Shown piece after piece: positions 9,170-18,474 of a stretch of 64,000 nt of DNA. Location of the stretch: positions 2,939,501-3,003,500 of the forward strand of contig NZ_RBXO01000001.1 of the NCBI RefSeq assembly GCF_003634935.1, given 5' to 3'. The position numbers and the translations under genes are program-made. This stretch comes from Saccharothrix australiensis. GTDB lineage: Bacteria; Actinomycetota; Actinomycetes; Mycobacteriales; Pseudonocardiaceae. Each line of letters begins with the position of its first letter. Position 1 is the first letter of the stretch. The notes beneath the pieces were generated by a model. That model was given only the letters and a program-made list of their open reading frames with translations, did no database searches and was not told the DNA's origin.

Positions 9170-9784
9170 CTACCCCGGCCGAGGTGGATCGAGAGGCGCG
9201 ATCTCGCGTTCGAAGTACGCGTCGAGATCCTCGCCTGCCGCGTACATCTCCTTGCACAGATCCACGCACCGCCGGAACGATTCCGAGTCGATGATCCGCC
9301 GCGCCCCGGTTGGTTGTCCGTCGTCGGAATAAAGGACCCGGTACACCGTGTTCGCGCCGGTGGCGATGATCTCGGGCAATGGTCCGTTGTCCTCGTACTC
9401 GTGAATATCGGCGGCTTTCACGACGCGTATTTTTTCGCCCGCGTCGGCGGAGAGCCGGAGGTAGTGCAGTTCCCAGCGCACGTAGAGCTGCACCGGCTCC
9501 TCGACGACCCGCACACGGTACAGCGTCACCCCCTCATCGCGGACCTGCTCGTAGTACCGCCGATACAGAGGTCGGTTCTCCTCGATGAGCCGGATCGAGT
9601 CGTCCCACCGTCCCTCGGAGAAGGCCACCCACGGCGGGTCGTCCGGATCGCTGAAGTACTGGCGGCGCTCGATCTTCCACGCCTCGCGCGTTCCGTTCGG
9701 GTCCCGGCGGCGGGTGCGGAAGTCCGCGCTGTACTGCTCGAGATCCAGCAGCACGCTACGGGTGTCGTCGAAGTACTCACTCAT
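9170..9784 (-). CDS. DUF6879 family protein
   Basis: A 204-residue soluble protein recognised as DUF6879 from FRTRRRDPNGTREAWKIERR-like phrases, the SIRLIEENRP segment and the Arg/Glu-rich RVVEEPVQLYVRWELHY core. The family is common in actinomycetes, often in small regulator-linked cassettes, and its function is unknown to me. Its ATG overlaps the preceding gene's stop by a few bases, and its own stop is directly followed by the NLR-like gene, so the three form a tight operon. No catalytic motif can be identified. It could be the effector or the sensor partner of the NLR-like protein; that is inference. Confidence 0.75.
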   Translation of the reverse strand: MSEYFDDTRSVLLDLEQYSADFRTRRRDPNGTREAWKIERRQYFSDPDDPPWVAFSEGRWDDSIRLIEENRPLYRRYYEQVRDEGVTLYRVRVVEEPVQLYVRWELHYLRLSADAGEKIRVVKAADIHEYEDNGPLPEIIATGANTVYRVLYSDDGQPTGARRIIDSESFRRCVDLCKEMYAAGEDLDAYFEREIAPLDPPRPG

Positions 9785-10031
9785 CGGGCAGGTGGGTCTT
9801 CGCGGACAGCAGTCTCCGCCGCGGGACCACCACCAGCCGCTCGTGCGAGGCGATGCTGACCCCCTCGGGCAGCCGCGCCCGGTACTCGTCGGTCAGGTCC
9901 GAACCGATCACGACGAAGTCCCCGTTGTCCATCTCCCACACATCGGGACATGTCTCATAAGGAGGGGATTCATTGTCGCCGAGTCGGCGCACAAAATCAG
10001 AATTCGGATTCGCTACCCATGACTGACCCAT
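9777..10031 (-). CDS. Small conserved-type protein upstream of DUF6879 gene
   Basis: An 84-residue product beginning MGQSWVANPNSDFVRRLG. The reading frame is open further upstream, but the ATG at 10031 with a GGGGGCGAG sequence upstream is the best start. Acidic centre (CPDVWEMDNGDFVVIGSDLTDEYRARLPEGV) and basic C-terminus. I recall similar short proteins encoded next to DUF6879 genes, but no function is known to me. It overlaps the DUF6879 start by 8 bp and so leads the three-gene operon. Confidence 0.7.
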   Translation of the reverse strand: MGQSWVANPNSDFVRRLGDNESPPYETCPDVWEMDNGDFVVIGSDLTDEYRARLPEGVSIASHERLVVVPRRRLLSAKTHLPDE

Positions 10032-10639
10032 AACTCGCCCCCGAGTCCTGGCAGGATGAGACGAAGCTACCACGGGGAACCGTGCGACACGTCCACCAAG
10101 TGGCGGATAGTAACCGGTCGAGCGGCGGGGTATGGCTAAGTCGCGAGGAATCGTCACAGTCCGCGTCGCGATCACACCACCGAGAGTCCGACTGGCCACT
10201 TCCTTAGAGAGCAACGGCCACCATCGGTTGCGGTGGCGTTGTCATCACGAAACCTTATGGTCTACGGGAGCCGCAATAGTACGGGTTCAATGGCTCGGCC
10301 TTGTGCCCGGGCTTGCATCGCTCGTGGGTGGCAGCAGTGCACTGGAACACGTACGGCCCACCAGGGTGACGACTTCCTGGCATGTGCGGCGTGCGCCAAC
10401 GACACGTCTCGGCTGAGCCGGTCGCCTTGTCCTCGCCAAGCAGGGGTACGAATGGTGCTTGCAGGGCGAGGCGGCCCCTCCACGCATCGTGTCGATGCAG
10501 TCGGACCGATCAACCCACTTTCGGTGATCCGGGCGGTCGACCGCAATCCTGCGTTGCGGTCTACTTCGAGTCACGCTGTGGTGTCGATGTTCAGCCATCG
10601 AGCTGACCTCGACAGAAGAAGGGTTGCTGGTCGGTTCAG
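10032..10639. other. Divergent regulatory region between the two NLR-like loci
   Basis: About 600 bp with no convincing gene. It must contain promoters for the leftward three-gene operon and the rightward NB-ARC/TPR gene. No clear operator or attenuator was identified. Confidence 0.4.
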
Positions 10640-12877
10640 GTGGTTGACGAGGCCGAAGACGGGTCATCAGTCGTCGCCCGTGCGTCTGACGGGGCGGCCG
10701 TCCTTCAGGCCGGTAGGGACATCACGGTTCACGTCCACGTGATCCCGAGCCAGCCGTCGTCCCCGCTTGGTCCGGCGCCGGCCGTGTCGCGGCGGGGAAG
10801 ACTGCCCGGAGTGCTCGACCTGTTCGTCGGACGTGATGTCGAGTTGTCCCAGCTGGAAGCGTCCGTGGCCAAGCCGAGCCGTCGGACGGTAGTAGTCGTG
10901 ATCCACGGCTTGGGTGGGGTGGGCAAGAGCGCGCTTGCCAACCGCTTCGCGCACTTGCGTGCGGAGCAATTTTCCTTGGTGTGGTGGATTTGCGCCGATT
11001 CGCCTGCCGCGTTCACAGCCGGGTTGGCGGTGCTGGGGGTGTTCCTCGATCCACAGGTCGCCGACCGGTCGATCGAGCAGCAGAGCGAGTCTGCGATCAC
11101 ATGGCTCGCATCCCACGATGGCTGGATGCTCGTCCTGGACGATCTCGCGAACCCAGGCGACGCGGTCATGCTGTTGGAGTGGTTGTGGACCGGGACTGTT
11201 GTGATCACCTCGCGCAGAGCGACGGGATGGGGCAGTGCTCGAACGCTGCGTCTGGACGAGCTGCCTCGGGATCAAGCCGTCGAACTGCTCACCAAGGTCG
11301 CACGTTGCGCTCGACCACACGCCGATCTCACGGATGCGGACCTCCTCTGCCGGGAGCTCGGCAACCTGCCTCTGGCCATCGAACAAGCAGCGTCCTTCCT
11401 CGCCAGCGCTGCGGTGACTCCCAGCCGGTACCTCGAGTTACTGCGGGAGCAGCCCTCCAGGATGTTGGCCGCCCGCAGCAAGGGTGGCGACACCCAGCGC
11501 ACCCTTGCGCAAGTCTGGCGTGTAGCGCTCGACAGTGTGGTCGCCAGCCCATTGGCGGGGATGGTGCTGCGGGTGCTGGCATGGTTCGCACCCTCGGGAA
11601 TCCCGAGGTCGTTCCTCGACAGCCTGGGGGACGAACTCGAGATCTGCGACGCGTTGAGTCGATTGGCCACCTGGAGCATGATCGGCCTGGCCGAGACCGC
11701 GATATCGGTTCACCCTCTGGTCCAGGCTGCCGCACGCACTCCGGAGCCCACCGGCCCTCACCGGCGGTCCGGCGACATCGCCATCAGCCGTGACTTCGCT
11801 GCTGATGCCATAGTGAGGGCACTCCACCAGGGCGATCGAGACAAGCCCTCGGCTGCCGCCCTCGTGCAGGCAGCGCTGTTGCACGCCCGGACCTTGATCG
11901 ACCGGATCGCATCGGATACCGAAACCGCAGCTACCTGTCGACTGCTCAACGAACTGGGCACCCATCTCAAGGACAACGGTGACCCAACAGCCGCCATCGG
12001 ATATCTCGCCCGTGCGCACCGAGGTCGCGAACGCATTGTGGGACGCGATCACCCGGACACACTCGATTCCCTGCACGACCTGGCTCACGCGTATCGTCTC
12101 TCGGGCGACTCGGCGAACGCCATCCACCACGGTGAGATCACTCTCGCGAGCCGCCAACGGGTGCTCGGCCGTGGCCACCCGGACACCGTGACCTCGCGGC
12201 ACGAACTTGCTCGTGCCCTTGAGTCTTCCGGGGCTCTGGATCGAGCGATCCTCCTCTATGAAGCTGTCCTCACGAGCCGTGTACGGCAGTTCGGATTTGA
12301 TCACTCTGCGGCACTCGACCCCCTGAACGACCTCGCACGCACCTACAGGTCATCTGGAGACCCCGTCAGAGCGGTACCGCTCTATGGAATCGCCCTGGCG
12401 AGCCTGGAGGGGAGGCGGACAGACGGCCATCCCACCGTAGTTGCGCTGAAAATTGACTTCGGTCACGCGTGCTGCTCATACGGTGACTACAGCAAGGCGA
12501 TCCCGCTTTACGAAAGCGCCCTAGTGGAACGCGAGCGGGACCTCGGGCGCGACCATCCGGACACAGTGGACCTCCGGCGCCACCTTGCCCTCGCGTGCGG
12601 AGAGTCCGGAGAGTTGCGACGGGCGGTCTCCCTCTACGAGAGGGTCCTCGAGAGTCGCAGGCGTGTGCTGGGTGACGTGCACCCGGACACGCTCGGCTCC
12701 TCATGCGACCTTGCCCATGCGTGCTGGATAGTCGGTGACACGGGTCGTGCGATCCTGATCTGCAAGTCGATCCTCGTCGACTGCCGACGAGCACTTGGTC
12801 CGCATCACCCCACGAGCAACGCAGTCATCGCTCTTCTTAGCCACATTTCAGATGAGCCGAGCCCGAGGGAACCATGA
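10640..12877 (+). CDS. NB-ARC/TPR protein with kinesin-light-chain-like repeats and amyloid-like N-terminal motif
   Basis: A 745-residue protein starting at GTG. Residues 21-33 read VLQAGRDITVHVH, a second amyloid-like motif comparable to that of the NLR-like protein encoded from 9168. The NB-ARC domain has Walker A HGLGGVGKSAL (89-99), WMLVLDDL and VVITSRRA. The C-terminal third has repeats of the form GRDHPDTLDSLHDLAHAYRL, spaced 42 residues apart, the TPR type seen in kinesin light chains. It resembles FxSxx-type TPR regulators without their kinase neighbours. It is transcribed away from the other NLR-like operon. The start is uncertain; an AGAAGAAGG lies 17 bases upstream. Confidence 0.85.
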   Translation: MVDEAEDGSSVVARASDGAAVLQAGRDITVHVHVIPSQPSSPLGPAPAVSRRGRLPGVLDLFVGRDVELSQLEASVAKPSRRTVVVVIHGLGGVGKSALANRFAHLRAEQFSLVWWICADSPAAFTAGLAVLGVFLDPQVADRSIEQQSESAITWLASHDGWMLVLDDLANPGDAVMLLEWLWTGTVVITSRRATGWGSARTLRLDELPRDQAVELLTKVARCARPHADLTDADLLCRELGNLPLAIEQAASFLASAAVTPSRYLELLREQPSRMLAARSKGGDTQRTLAQVWRVALDSVVASPLAGMVLRVLAWFAPSGIPRSFLDSLGDELEICDALSRLATWSMIGLAETAISVHPLVQAAARTPEPTGPHRRSGDIAISRDFAADAIVRALHQGDRDKPSAAALVQAALLHARTLIDRIASDTETAATCRLLNELGTHLKDNGDPTAAIGYLARAHRGRERIVGRDHPDTLDSLHDLAHAYRLSGDSANAIHHGEITLASRQRVLGRGHPDTVTSRHELARALESSGALDRAILLYEAVLTSRVRQFGFDHSAALDPLNDLARTYRSSGDPVRAVPLYGIALASLEGRRTDGHPTVVALKIDFGHACCSYGDYSKAIPLYESALVERERDLGRDHPDTVDLRRHLALACGESGELRRAVSLYERVLESRRRVLGDVHPDTLGSSCDLAHACWIVGDTGRAILICKSILVDCRRALGPHHPTSNAVIALLSHISDEPSPREP

Positions 12878-12880
12878 CAG

Positions 12881-13440
12881 CCAGACCCAGGCGCCTGGTC
12901 GCCGCCCGGAGTCGGGCGGGCCCTTCTCGAACAGCATCCGGAACACGCAGAACTGCACGCTTGGCTGCACGACAAAGCGCAACACATCAGCGACCGCATC
13001 GATCAACTGAGCCGGATAGTCGTGACCACGCGCCCGCGATGGTCGATCATCTCGCCCCACTGCCCGACAATCCTGCTGACCGGGAACGGTGGCGCCGGCT
13101 CATAGGGCACATCGCCGCGTATAGGGAACGCTGGAACGTGCCTGAAGCGTCGACGGCGCCGCTGGGATCGGAGGGGCGGGGAACCCAGAAAAGGGCCTAT
13201 CGCTGGCTGGCGAAGGCTCTCCACGCGGTCGCGAACCAGCAGAGTGTGAGTGGGCACGTTGAAGTCGCCGAGCCCGGAACCGGTGTGACGGACCGCGCCG
13301 ACATCAACCCAAGGACTATGAAAGTTCGTGCTATGCGAGTCCGCGAACGATCCGCTGAACGAGCGAGACGTTCCTCGGTTAACAAGTCCGCCAATGGGCC
13401 AAGTGTCAAGACCGTCAAAGATCGACCCAAGAAGACTCTT
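12881..13440 (+). pseudogene. Frameshifted C-terminal remnant of a TrwC/TraA-type relaxase-helicase
   Basis: One frame (about 12915-13030) reads RALLEQHPEHAELHAWLHD and DRIDQLSRIV. The next frame (from about 13025) continues with PAMVDHLAPLPDNPADRERW and HIAAYRERWNV, then RAYRWLAKALHAV. This is the recognisable tail of actinobacterial conjugative relaxases, split by a frameshift near 13025. The catalytic and helicase domains are absent. It marks a former conjugative element between the NLR gene and the CRISPR array. The family call is from memory of similar tails, so moderate. Confidence 0.6.
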
Positions 13441-13768
13441 TGATCACTTCCGTCGACTTGCCCTCCTGCGTTTCACGCGCTTCGAGTGGTGGTTGGCGTA
13501 GTCGGGGACGGCGGCACCAATCGAACCGACTTCAGCATGGCTAAATCGTCTGCTTGCTCGAGCATGGACGAATCATTCTCGGCCTACTGCATGACAGATC
13601 TCCGCGTCCTCGCCGCGCACTGCGGCCCGCCGATGCGGATGGCAGGTACATTGAACTCGAAGACTTCAGTGTCAACTAAAAAATCGCAGGTAGTTATTGC
13701 CTTGGTGCGGCCTAGCCTTACTCGAGTGGGGGGACATGCTGCCGCCTTCAGGGGTGTGCAGGTGGCGC
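13441..13768. other. Non-coding stretch at the distal end of the CRISPR array
   Basis: About 330 bp with locally lower GC (for example around 13660-13710). No gene or further repeat can be recognised. Confidence 0.4.
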
Positions 13769-14213
13769 GGACCACCCCCGCTCGGGCGGGAAAGCCTCGG
13801 CCGCCGACGTCGCGGTGGCGCGGCCGAAACCCCCGCTGACGCGGGGAAGGTAGCGACTCGCGCACCCTGTCGGTGAGCGGCCAGACCACCCCCGCTCGCG
13901 TGGGGAGGACTTGATCTCGGCGGTCACCGTATTGGCGGGGTAGGGCCGCCGCCGCTCGCGCGGGACAGACAGGCCGCGCTGGACGCCGGGGAGCCCCCGG
14001 TCGGGACCACCCCCGCTCGCGCGGGGAAGACAACTACCCCGACACCAACACCGTGGTGCTCGACGGACCACCTCCGCTCGCGCGGGGAAGACGGCGTGTG
14101 GAAGGTGACCGGCCTCGGCAACGACGGACCACCCCGCTCGCGCGGGGAAGACTGGATGGTGTCGTGGGTGGGGGACTGCGTGGCCGGACTACCCCTGCTC
14201 GCGCGGGGAAGAC
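13769..14213 (-). CRISPR. Type I-E CRISPR array, eight repeats, decaying distally
   Basis: Repeats at 13769, 13824, 13883, 13943, 14004, 14065, 14126 and 14186. The 28-base consensus begins GGACCACCCCCGCTCGCG and ends CGGGGAAGAC, with an internal palindrome typical of I-E. Repeats 5, 6 and 8 are perfect or nearly so, repeat 7 lacks one C (27 bases), and repeats 1, 2 and 4 carry several changes. Spacers are 31-33 bases at the right and 27 at the far left. Read on the minus strand the repeat starts GTCTTCCCCGCG, so the leader lies at the right (from 14214) and the oldest, degenerate repeats at the left. No cas gene adjoins it; the matching cas operon starts 8.9 kb away. Confidence 0.92.
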
Positions 14214-14694
14214 ACTTGCTGACGTGCAAGTTTACGCGCGCGGTAGCCGTTTTCATTCAACTTCGTGGACTGTGCGTCAGAGTCGCCGGCCGGGGCGGTT
14301 CGGGCGACTCCCAGGTTTTGAGGCTGCGGTGGGATCGATGTCGGCACATGCCGGTGAGACTGCAATGGACGGAGGCCGAGGGGCGACGGGAAGGCCGGGT
14401 TATGATCCACACGGTGTACGCGCCTTGGAGCCGGCGCAGATGGGGTTCGCTCCCGCCAACAGGCAGGGACGATCAGTTGGTCGGCTGCAGCTCTCGGCCA
14501 GGGGCGTATCGGCCGCCTGCTGGTGGCGTGGAGCCGAAGAAAATGTTGATCATCCTCATGGCTGTGGCTGTTGTGTTCGGCGCGCCCGCCGGCACGAGGC
14601 TGACTGCTTTCGGCCCACGTGCGTCCCAGTCGTTGCCGCCGTACCTCCTGAACGGCCGACTTTCACCTCGGTCGGCAGCGGCGATGACTTTCGG
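14214..14694 (-). promoter_or_regulatory. Candidate CRISPR leader and non-coding flank
   Basis: The sequence adjoining the best-conserved repeat is locally AT-richer (around 14214-14275, including AAGTTT and TTTTCATTCAA), as expected of a leader driving transcription leftward through the array. No gene is convincing in the rest of the stretch. The leader assignment follows from repeat orientation and distal decay, not from a mapped promoter. Confidence 0.5.
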
Positions 14695-15525
14695 ATGGAG
14701 CGTCTTGCCGCCGTTCGGAGTAACAAGCGCTACCCTTTGTCGGCACCTGCCGGAGGGTACCCCGACAGGCAGTGGGAGCTGATCGACCGGCTGCTTCCGG
14801 ACCCTCCGTGGTCGGCCGGGCGCGGCGGGCGGCCGGAGGCCCACTGCCGTCGCCAGGTGGTGGACGCGGTCCTCTACGTGCTCGACAACGGCGTCAAGTG
14901 GAGGGCGCTGCCTGCTGCCGACTTCCCGCTCTGGTCGACCGTCTACCGCCGCTTCGCCGCCTGGGCCCTCGACATCGACAACCTCACCCGCGCGCTGCGC
15001 GACCGCGTCCGCCTGGCCGCAGGACGGACCGCCGCGCCGTCGGCCGCCGTGATCGACTCCCAGTCCATCCGCGCCGCGGAACCGTCGGGCGCGAGTCCCG
15101 CGGCTGGGACCACGCCAAGAAGGTCAACGGCCGCAAACGCCACATCGCTGTCGACACCCTCGGCCTTCTCCTCGCCGTCCCCGTCACACCGGCCTCACGA
15201 CAGGACCGCGTCGCGGCCGTCCACCTGTTGCGCCGCGCCCACAGCGCAAGCCCGCGCCTGAGCCACCTCTGGGCCGACGGCGCCTACACCGGCGCCTTCA
15301 CCATCACCGCCCAAGAGCAACACGGCGTCATCGTCGAGATCGTCCAACGTCCCGACGCCGCAACAGGATTCACCGTCCTCCGACGGCGGCGGGTGGTCGA
15401 GCGAACCCTGGCCTGGATCACCCGACACCGTCGTTGCGCCCGCGACCACGAACGCCACCTGATCCACCACACCGCATTCATTCACTGGGCAGCGATCCGG
15501 TTGATGAGCCTGCACCTCACCCGAT
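14695..15525 (+). pseudogene. IS5-family transposase, frameshifted
   Basis: The first frame reads ERLAAVRSNKRYPLS, then LIDRLLPDPPWSAGRGGRPE and AAVIDSQSIRAAEPSG. The second frame resumes with VGRESRGWDHAKKVNGRKRH and continues through WADGAYTG to RRWVVERTLAWITRHRRC-like sequence ending SLHLTR. The break is at about 15086, where GAACCGTCGGG appears to have lost an A compared with the usual ETVGR reading. No slippery run is present, so this looks like a disabling mutation rather than programmed shifting. A TTCAGCAACAGGCACTTAAG end sequence follows the stop, but I could not find its mate on the left. Confidence 0.75.
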
Positions 15526-15626
15526 GAGTTCAGCAACAGGCACTTAAGTAACTGCCGATGGCCCACTTTGTGGAGCCTGCGGTCGAGCTTGCTTATGTTG
15601 CACTGCGAGGCGTATGTCGTGCGGTA

Positions 15627-16724
15627 CTACAGAATTCCGACCGCACCTGTTATCTCGGCACCCACGAGGTCGTCCCTGGTGAGGCCGGTGCCTGTCAGAT
15701 CGGCATTGGTCAACCGAGTCTTTCCCAGGTGGACGCCCTTGAGATTGGCTCCTACCAGCTTGGCTCCGGAGAGATTCGCGTGCCTCAAGTCCGCAGATTG
15801 AAGGTCGGCTTCCGTGAGATCGGCAGCTTCCAGGTTGGCATCCGACAGGTCCGCGTGCTTCATCGAGGCCCGGCGGAGTTGGGCGCCGTTCATCCAGGCG
15901 CCGTTCAGTACGGTGTCGCTCAGTTCAGCCTCGTGGAGGACCGCGGCCCCGAAGCGGGCGAACTTCAGGGTGGCTCCCGACAGGCGTATTTTGCGGAGCG
16001 TGGCTCTACTGAAGTTGGCGTCCTCCAGGTCCGCCTTATAGGCGACGGAAGTGGACAGATCGGCGTCCGAGAAATCGGCGTCTTCGAGGTCGGCGTCCGT
16101 GAAGTACGATCCGAAGAGGTTCGCCCCGCCGAACAACGCATATATGCCGGTGGCATTCTGGAAGTTTGCCTCCCGTAGATCGGCGCCTGTGAACCGAGCG
16201 TGGTCGAGCGGTGCGTCGTGGAGGCTGATGCCGGCTATGCACGCACTGGGCAAGTCGATCACAGCGTTCCCACCGGACAGCGTTGTCCTGATCCAAGGAG
16301 TACGCGTCGATATCCGGATGGCGGCTTGGACGTCCGCACTCATCTTTATGTGACCAGCCGGGCACGGTGCCACAGGGGCGCGGGTATTGACCGACTCGAT
16401 CAGTATCGCCGCGACGGTCGACCGGTGTTCCGTAGATTCTTCACCCAATGCCACGAGGGCGTGAATGCCGCCCAGGCGAAGATCAATCTTGTCCGACCCC
16501 AGCTGTTCGATCGCCTTGCTGAAGCGGTCGTTGCGTTGTCCGTCCTCGGCAAGGCGGACCTGGTCCTCTGTTGCCTTCGACTGCTTTTCGGTGGCGACGA
16601 GTGTTCGGCTGGTGAAAAACAGTCCGATGAGGACTGCGGCAACGCCGACAACACTGGGTGTCCTCGCTCAGCCGGGCCACTTGAACAGGCGTACGAACGC
16701 GCTGGGCTTACGCTTCGCCGTCAT
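15627..16724 (-). pseudogene. Pentapeptide-repeat membrane protein gene interrupted by one in-frame TGA
   Basis: An ATG at 16724 opens a frame reading MTAKRKPSAFVRLFKWPG, then TGA (16668-16670), then ARTPSVVGVAAVLIGLFFTS (a membrane helix) and RFSKAIEQLGSDKIDLRLGG, the standard N-terminal module of actinobacterial pentapeptide-repeat proteins. From about 16240 to 15640 there are some 25 A(D/N)LxX pentapeptides forming a right-handed beta-helix (ANLFGSYFTDADLEDADFSD and so on). TGA stands where a Trp codon (TGG) is plausible. The part downstream of an internal GTG (16454) could still be made as a 275-residue protein without the membrane helix. Function of such proteins is unknown. Confidence 0.75.
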
Positions 16725-17121
16725 GCGTAGGCCAGTGCGACGATCGCGAGCGGCGAACCGGTGACGAGGTCTACATGGGTGTACGTTGTGAGCTGAACGT
16801 GGCATGGTCACGACGGAAAGTTAGCGCAGAAGCACCGAACTGACGGGTTCCCAGGCCCTGGGTCGGTAGTGGACGACGGCATCATCTGCTTCCACGAGGA
16901 CGTCCTCCTCTTCCGCACCGCCCTGCACAAGACCGCGGGTGCGACCTCGGCGAGCGCGATCGGCCTCGGGCAGTTCCGTTCGACACGGTCCGCCGGCCAT
17001 CTCGGTGACGACCGTGCCGACCGAACCCGGGCGGCATGACCTGCCACCGTTCATCCCGCTCACCCTCGCCCAGGCCCCGGTGACGACGCCGGGGCCTAAG
17101 CAAGGGCCCTCAAGCGCCGAG
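16725..17121. other. Non-coding or degraded stretch with a GC hairpin
   Basis: No convincing gene. A perfect 9-bp stem AGGCCCCGG/CCGGGGCCT lies at 17072-17097. On the minus strand the reading LTTYTHVDLVTGSPLAIVA ending at 16722 looks like the tail of a lost gene whose stop overlapped the ATG of the pentapeptide gene. Confidence 0.35.
17072..17097. terminator. 9-bp perfect hairpin
   Basis: AGGCCCCGG and CCGGGGCCT flank an eight-base loop. No T-run follows. It sits just before the methyltransferase remnant. Confidence 0.35.
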
Positions 17122-17625
17122 GCCGGTCCGGTCGTGGGGTCGCTGTGCGCTGGCTACGGAGGCCTATGCCTCGGTGTGCTGACCGCGCTCGGTGGAGCCG
17201 GGTCGCCTGGGTCGCCGACCCCCTGGCAGAAACCGCCACCTCGTAACGGCGCCCGGCCCAACCGGCGGTTCGGCTGGCGAGTCGCCCGTTCAGCCGTCAT
17301 CTGAGCCGGTGGACTGGGGTGTCTACAGACGGCGATCCGCCGCTGGGAAACGGTGCTCGGCCGCTCGGCATCGCACCCGACCCAGCCTGGCAATCACGGC
17401 CGCCCGGTGCTCGCGTCCGCCTTCGTCGAACACCTCATGGGCCTGCCCGGCGGGTGGGTCACCGACCTCCCGCTGCCCCGCACCGCGCAGCTGCCGCGGC
17501 ACTGGGCAACGGCGTGGCCCCCCCAGCAGGCCGCCCCTGCGGTGTCACTGCTGCTGGACGACCTCGCCGAGCTTCTCCACACCGACCACAGGCACCCCGC
17601 CGGCCGGGAGTTGTTCGCGGGATGA
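17122..17625 (+). pseudogene. DNA cytosine-5 methyltransferase remnant, copy 1
   Basis: Motif I is visible at 17134-17200 (VVGSLCAGYGGLCLGVL), followed after a one-base shift by RVAWVADPLAETAT. A large internal deletion follows, and the C-terminal domain resumes near 17330 with AIRRWETVLGR, HGRPVLASAFVEHLMGLPGG and WVTDLPLPRTAQL before shifting frame again in what should be RALGNGV. The catalytic PC motif IV and most of the target-recognition domain are gone. It is clearly non-functional. A second remnant of the same family's C-terminus lies at 21216-21465. Confidence 0.7.
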
Positions 17626-18099
17626 CCGCACGACACCCCGTCGAGGGAGACGTGCCTGTGTCGCTTGGTCCCGCGGAACAGCGAGCAGAGGCGGTCAATA
17701 GCGTGGAGGAGGGTGAGCCGACGAGGGGTTCCACGAGTCGGAAGGTGCCCCGCTTGGGGCGTGAGCGTCGTGGGCAGGGCGCCGAGGCGGCGCGTGGGAT
17801 GGGGAGCCGGCCACTGCTTCGGGGCCCAGGTGGAGACGCAACCCGTCTGTCCGCGCACACACTCCGTGCAACCAGGGTGTATCCTCCGGTGACGATCGGG
17901 ACACGTTGGGGCCAACTTATGACGGTACCTCTGACGGACTGTGTGGAAACGGTGTATCGGCTCGACCGACGGGCGTTGACCGTTCACCGTTGGGTGACGG
18001 CCGCCCGGCGCTTGCTTCCAGGTTCATCGAACCCCAAGGAGGTGTCGGCGCGTGAAACTGTCCCTGTCACGACTTAACATGGTCTCCACATGAAAACAC

Positions 18100-18123
18100 G
18101 GCCCCCTGCGCCAACAGGGAGCC
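18100..18123. terminator. Hairpin
   Basis: GGCCCCCTG pairs with CAGGGAGCC across CGCCAA with one internal mismatch. No T-run follows. Confidence 0.35.
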
Positions 18124-18248
18124 GCGTGATGTCGTCCCCATCCCAACCGGACTGGCTCGCCACCAGAAGATCGTCAGGAGGAACGCCTGTGATTCTAAGT
18201 CCAGGCCGTCTGAAAGCGCCACAGGAACGCGGAATTCAGTCGTAGATC

Positions 18249-18287
18249 ACTGGATCGGTTGGGCCTGCCCGGCTCAACCGATCCAGT
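18249..18287. repeat. 13-bp perfect inverted repeat
   Basis: ACTGGATCGGTTG (18249-18261) is matched exactly by CAACCGATCCAGT (18275-18287) across a 13-base GC-rich spacer. It could be a terminator or a protein-binding palindrome about 190 bp upstream of the TIGR04141 gene. Confidence 0.55.
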
Positions 18288-18474
18288 CATCCGCCACCAT
18301 CCTGTACAGCCACGTCAACTGGCTGTCGACCCCGACTGTCCAAACAGGCTCGTTCCTGCTTGGACTCCCCGTCGACTCCGGACAATCCGCAGCCGACGGC
18401 TTCCGATACCTGCTTCTCGGCCTGCGCCGTCCTCGTGGTGAGCGCAGTGCCGCTGTGCGCTAAGGACACCCACC

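Larger units (their letters stand above)
17626..18474. other. Non-coding stretch before the TIGR04141 gene
   Basis: About 850 bp without a recognisable gene. It contains two hairpins (18100-18123 and 18249-18287) and presumably the promoter of the gene starting at 18475. Confidence 0.4.

Noticed and set aside
12874..13443. Intact 189-residue gene following the second NLR-like gene
   Set aside because: The N-terminal third is out of frame with the recognisable relaxase sequence, so it is a composite of a frameshifted remnant.
17630..18100. Possible 5' part of a group II intron upstream of the TIGR04141 gene
   Set aside because: No GUGCG start, no domain V hairpin and no reverse transcriptase were found.
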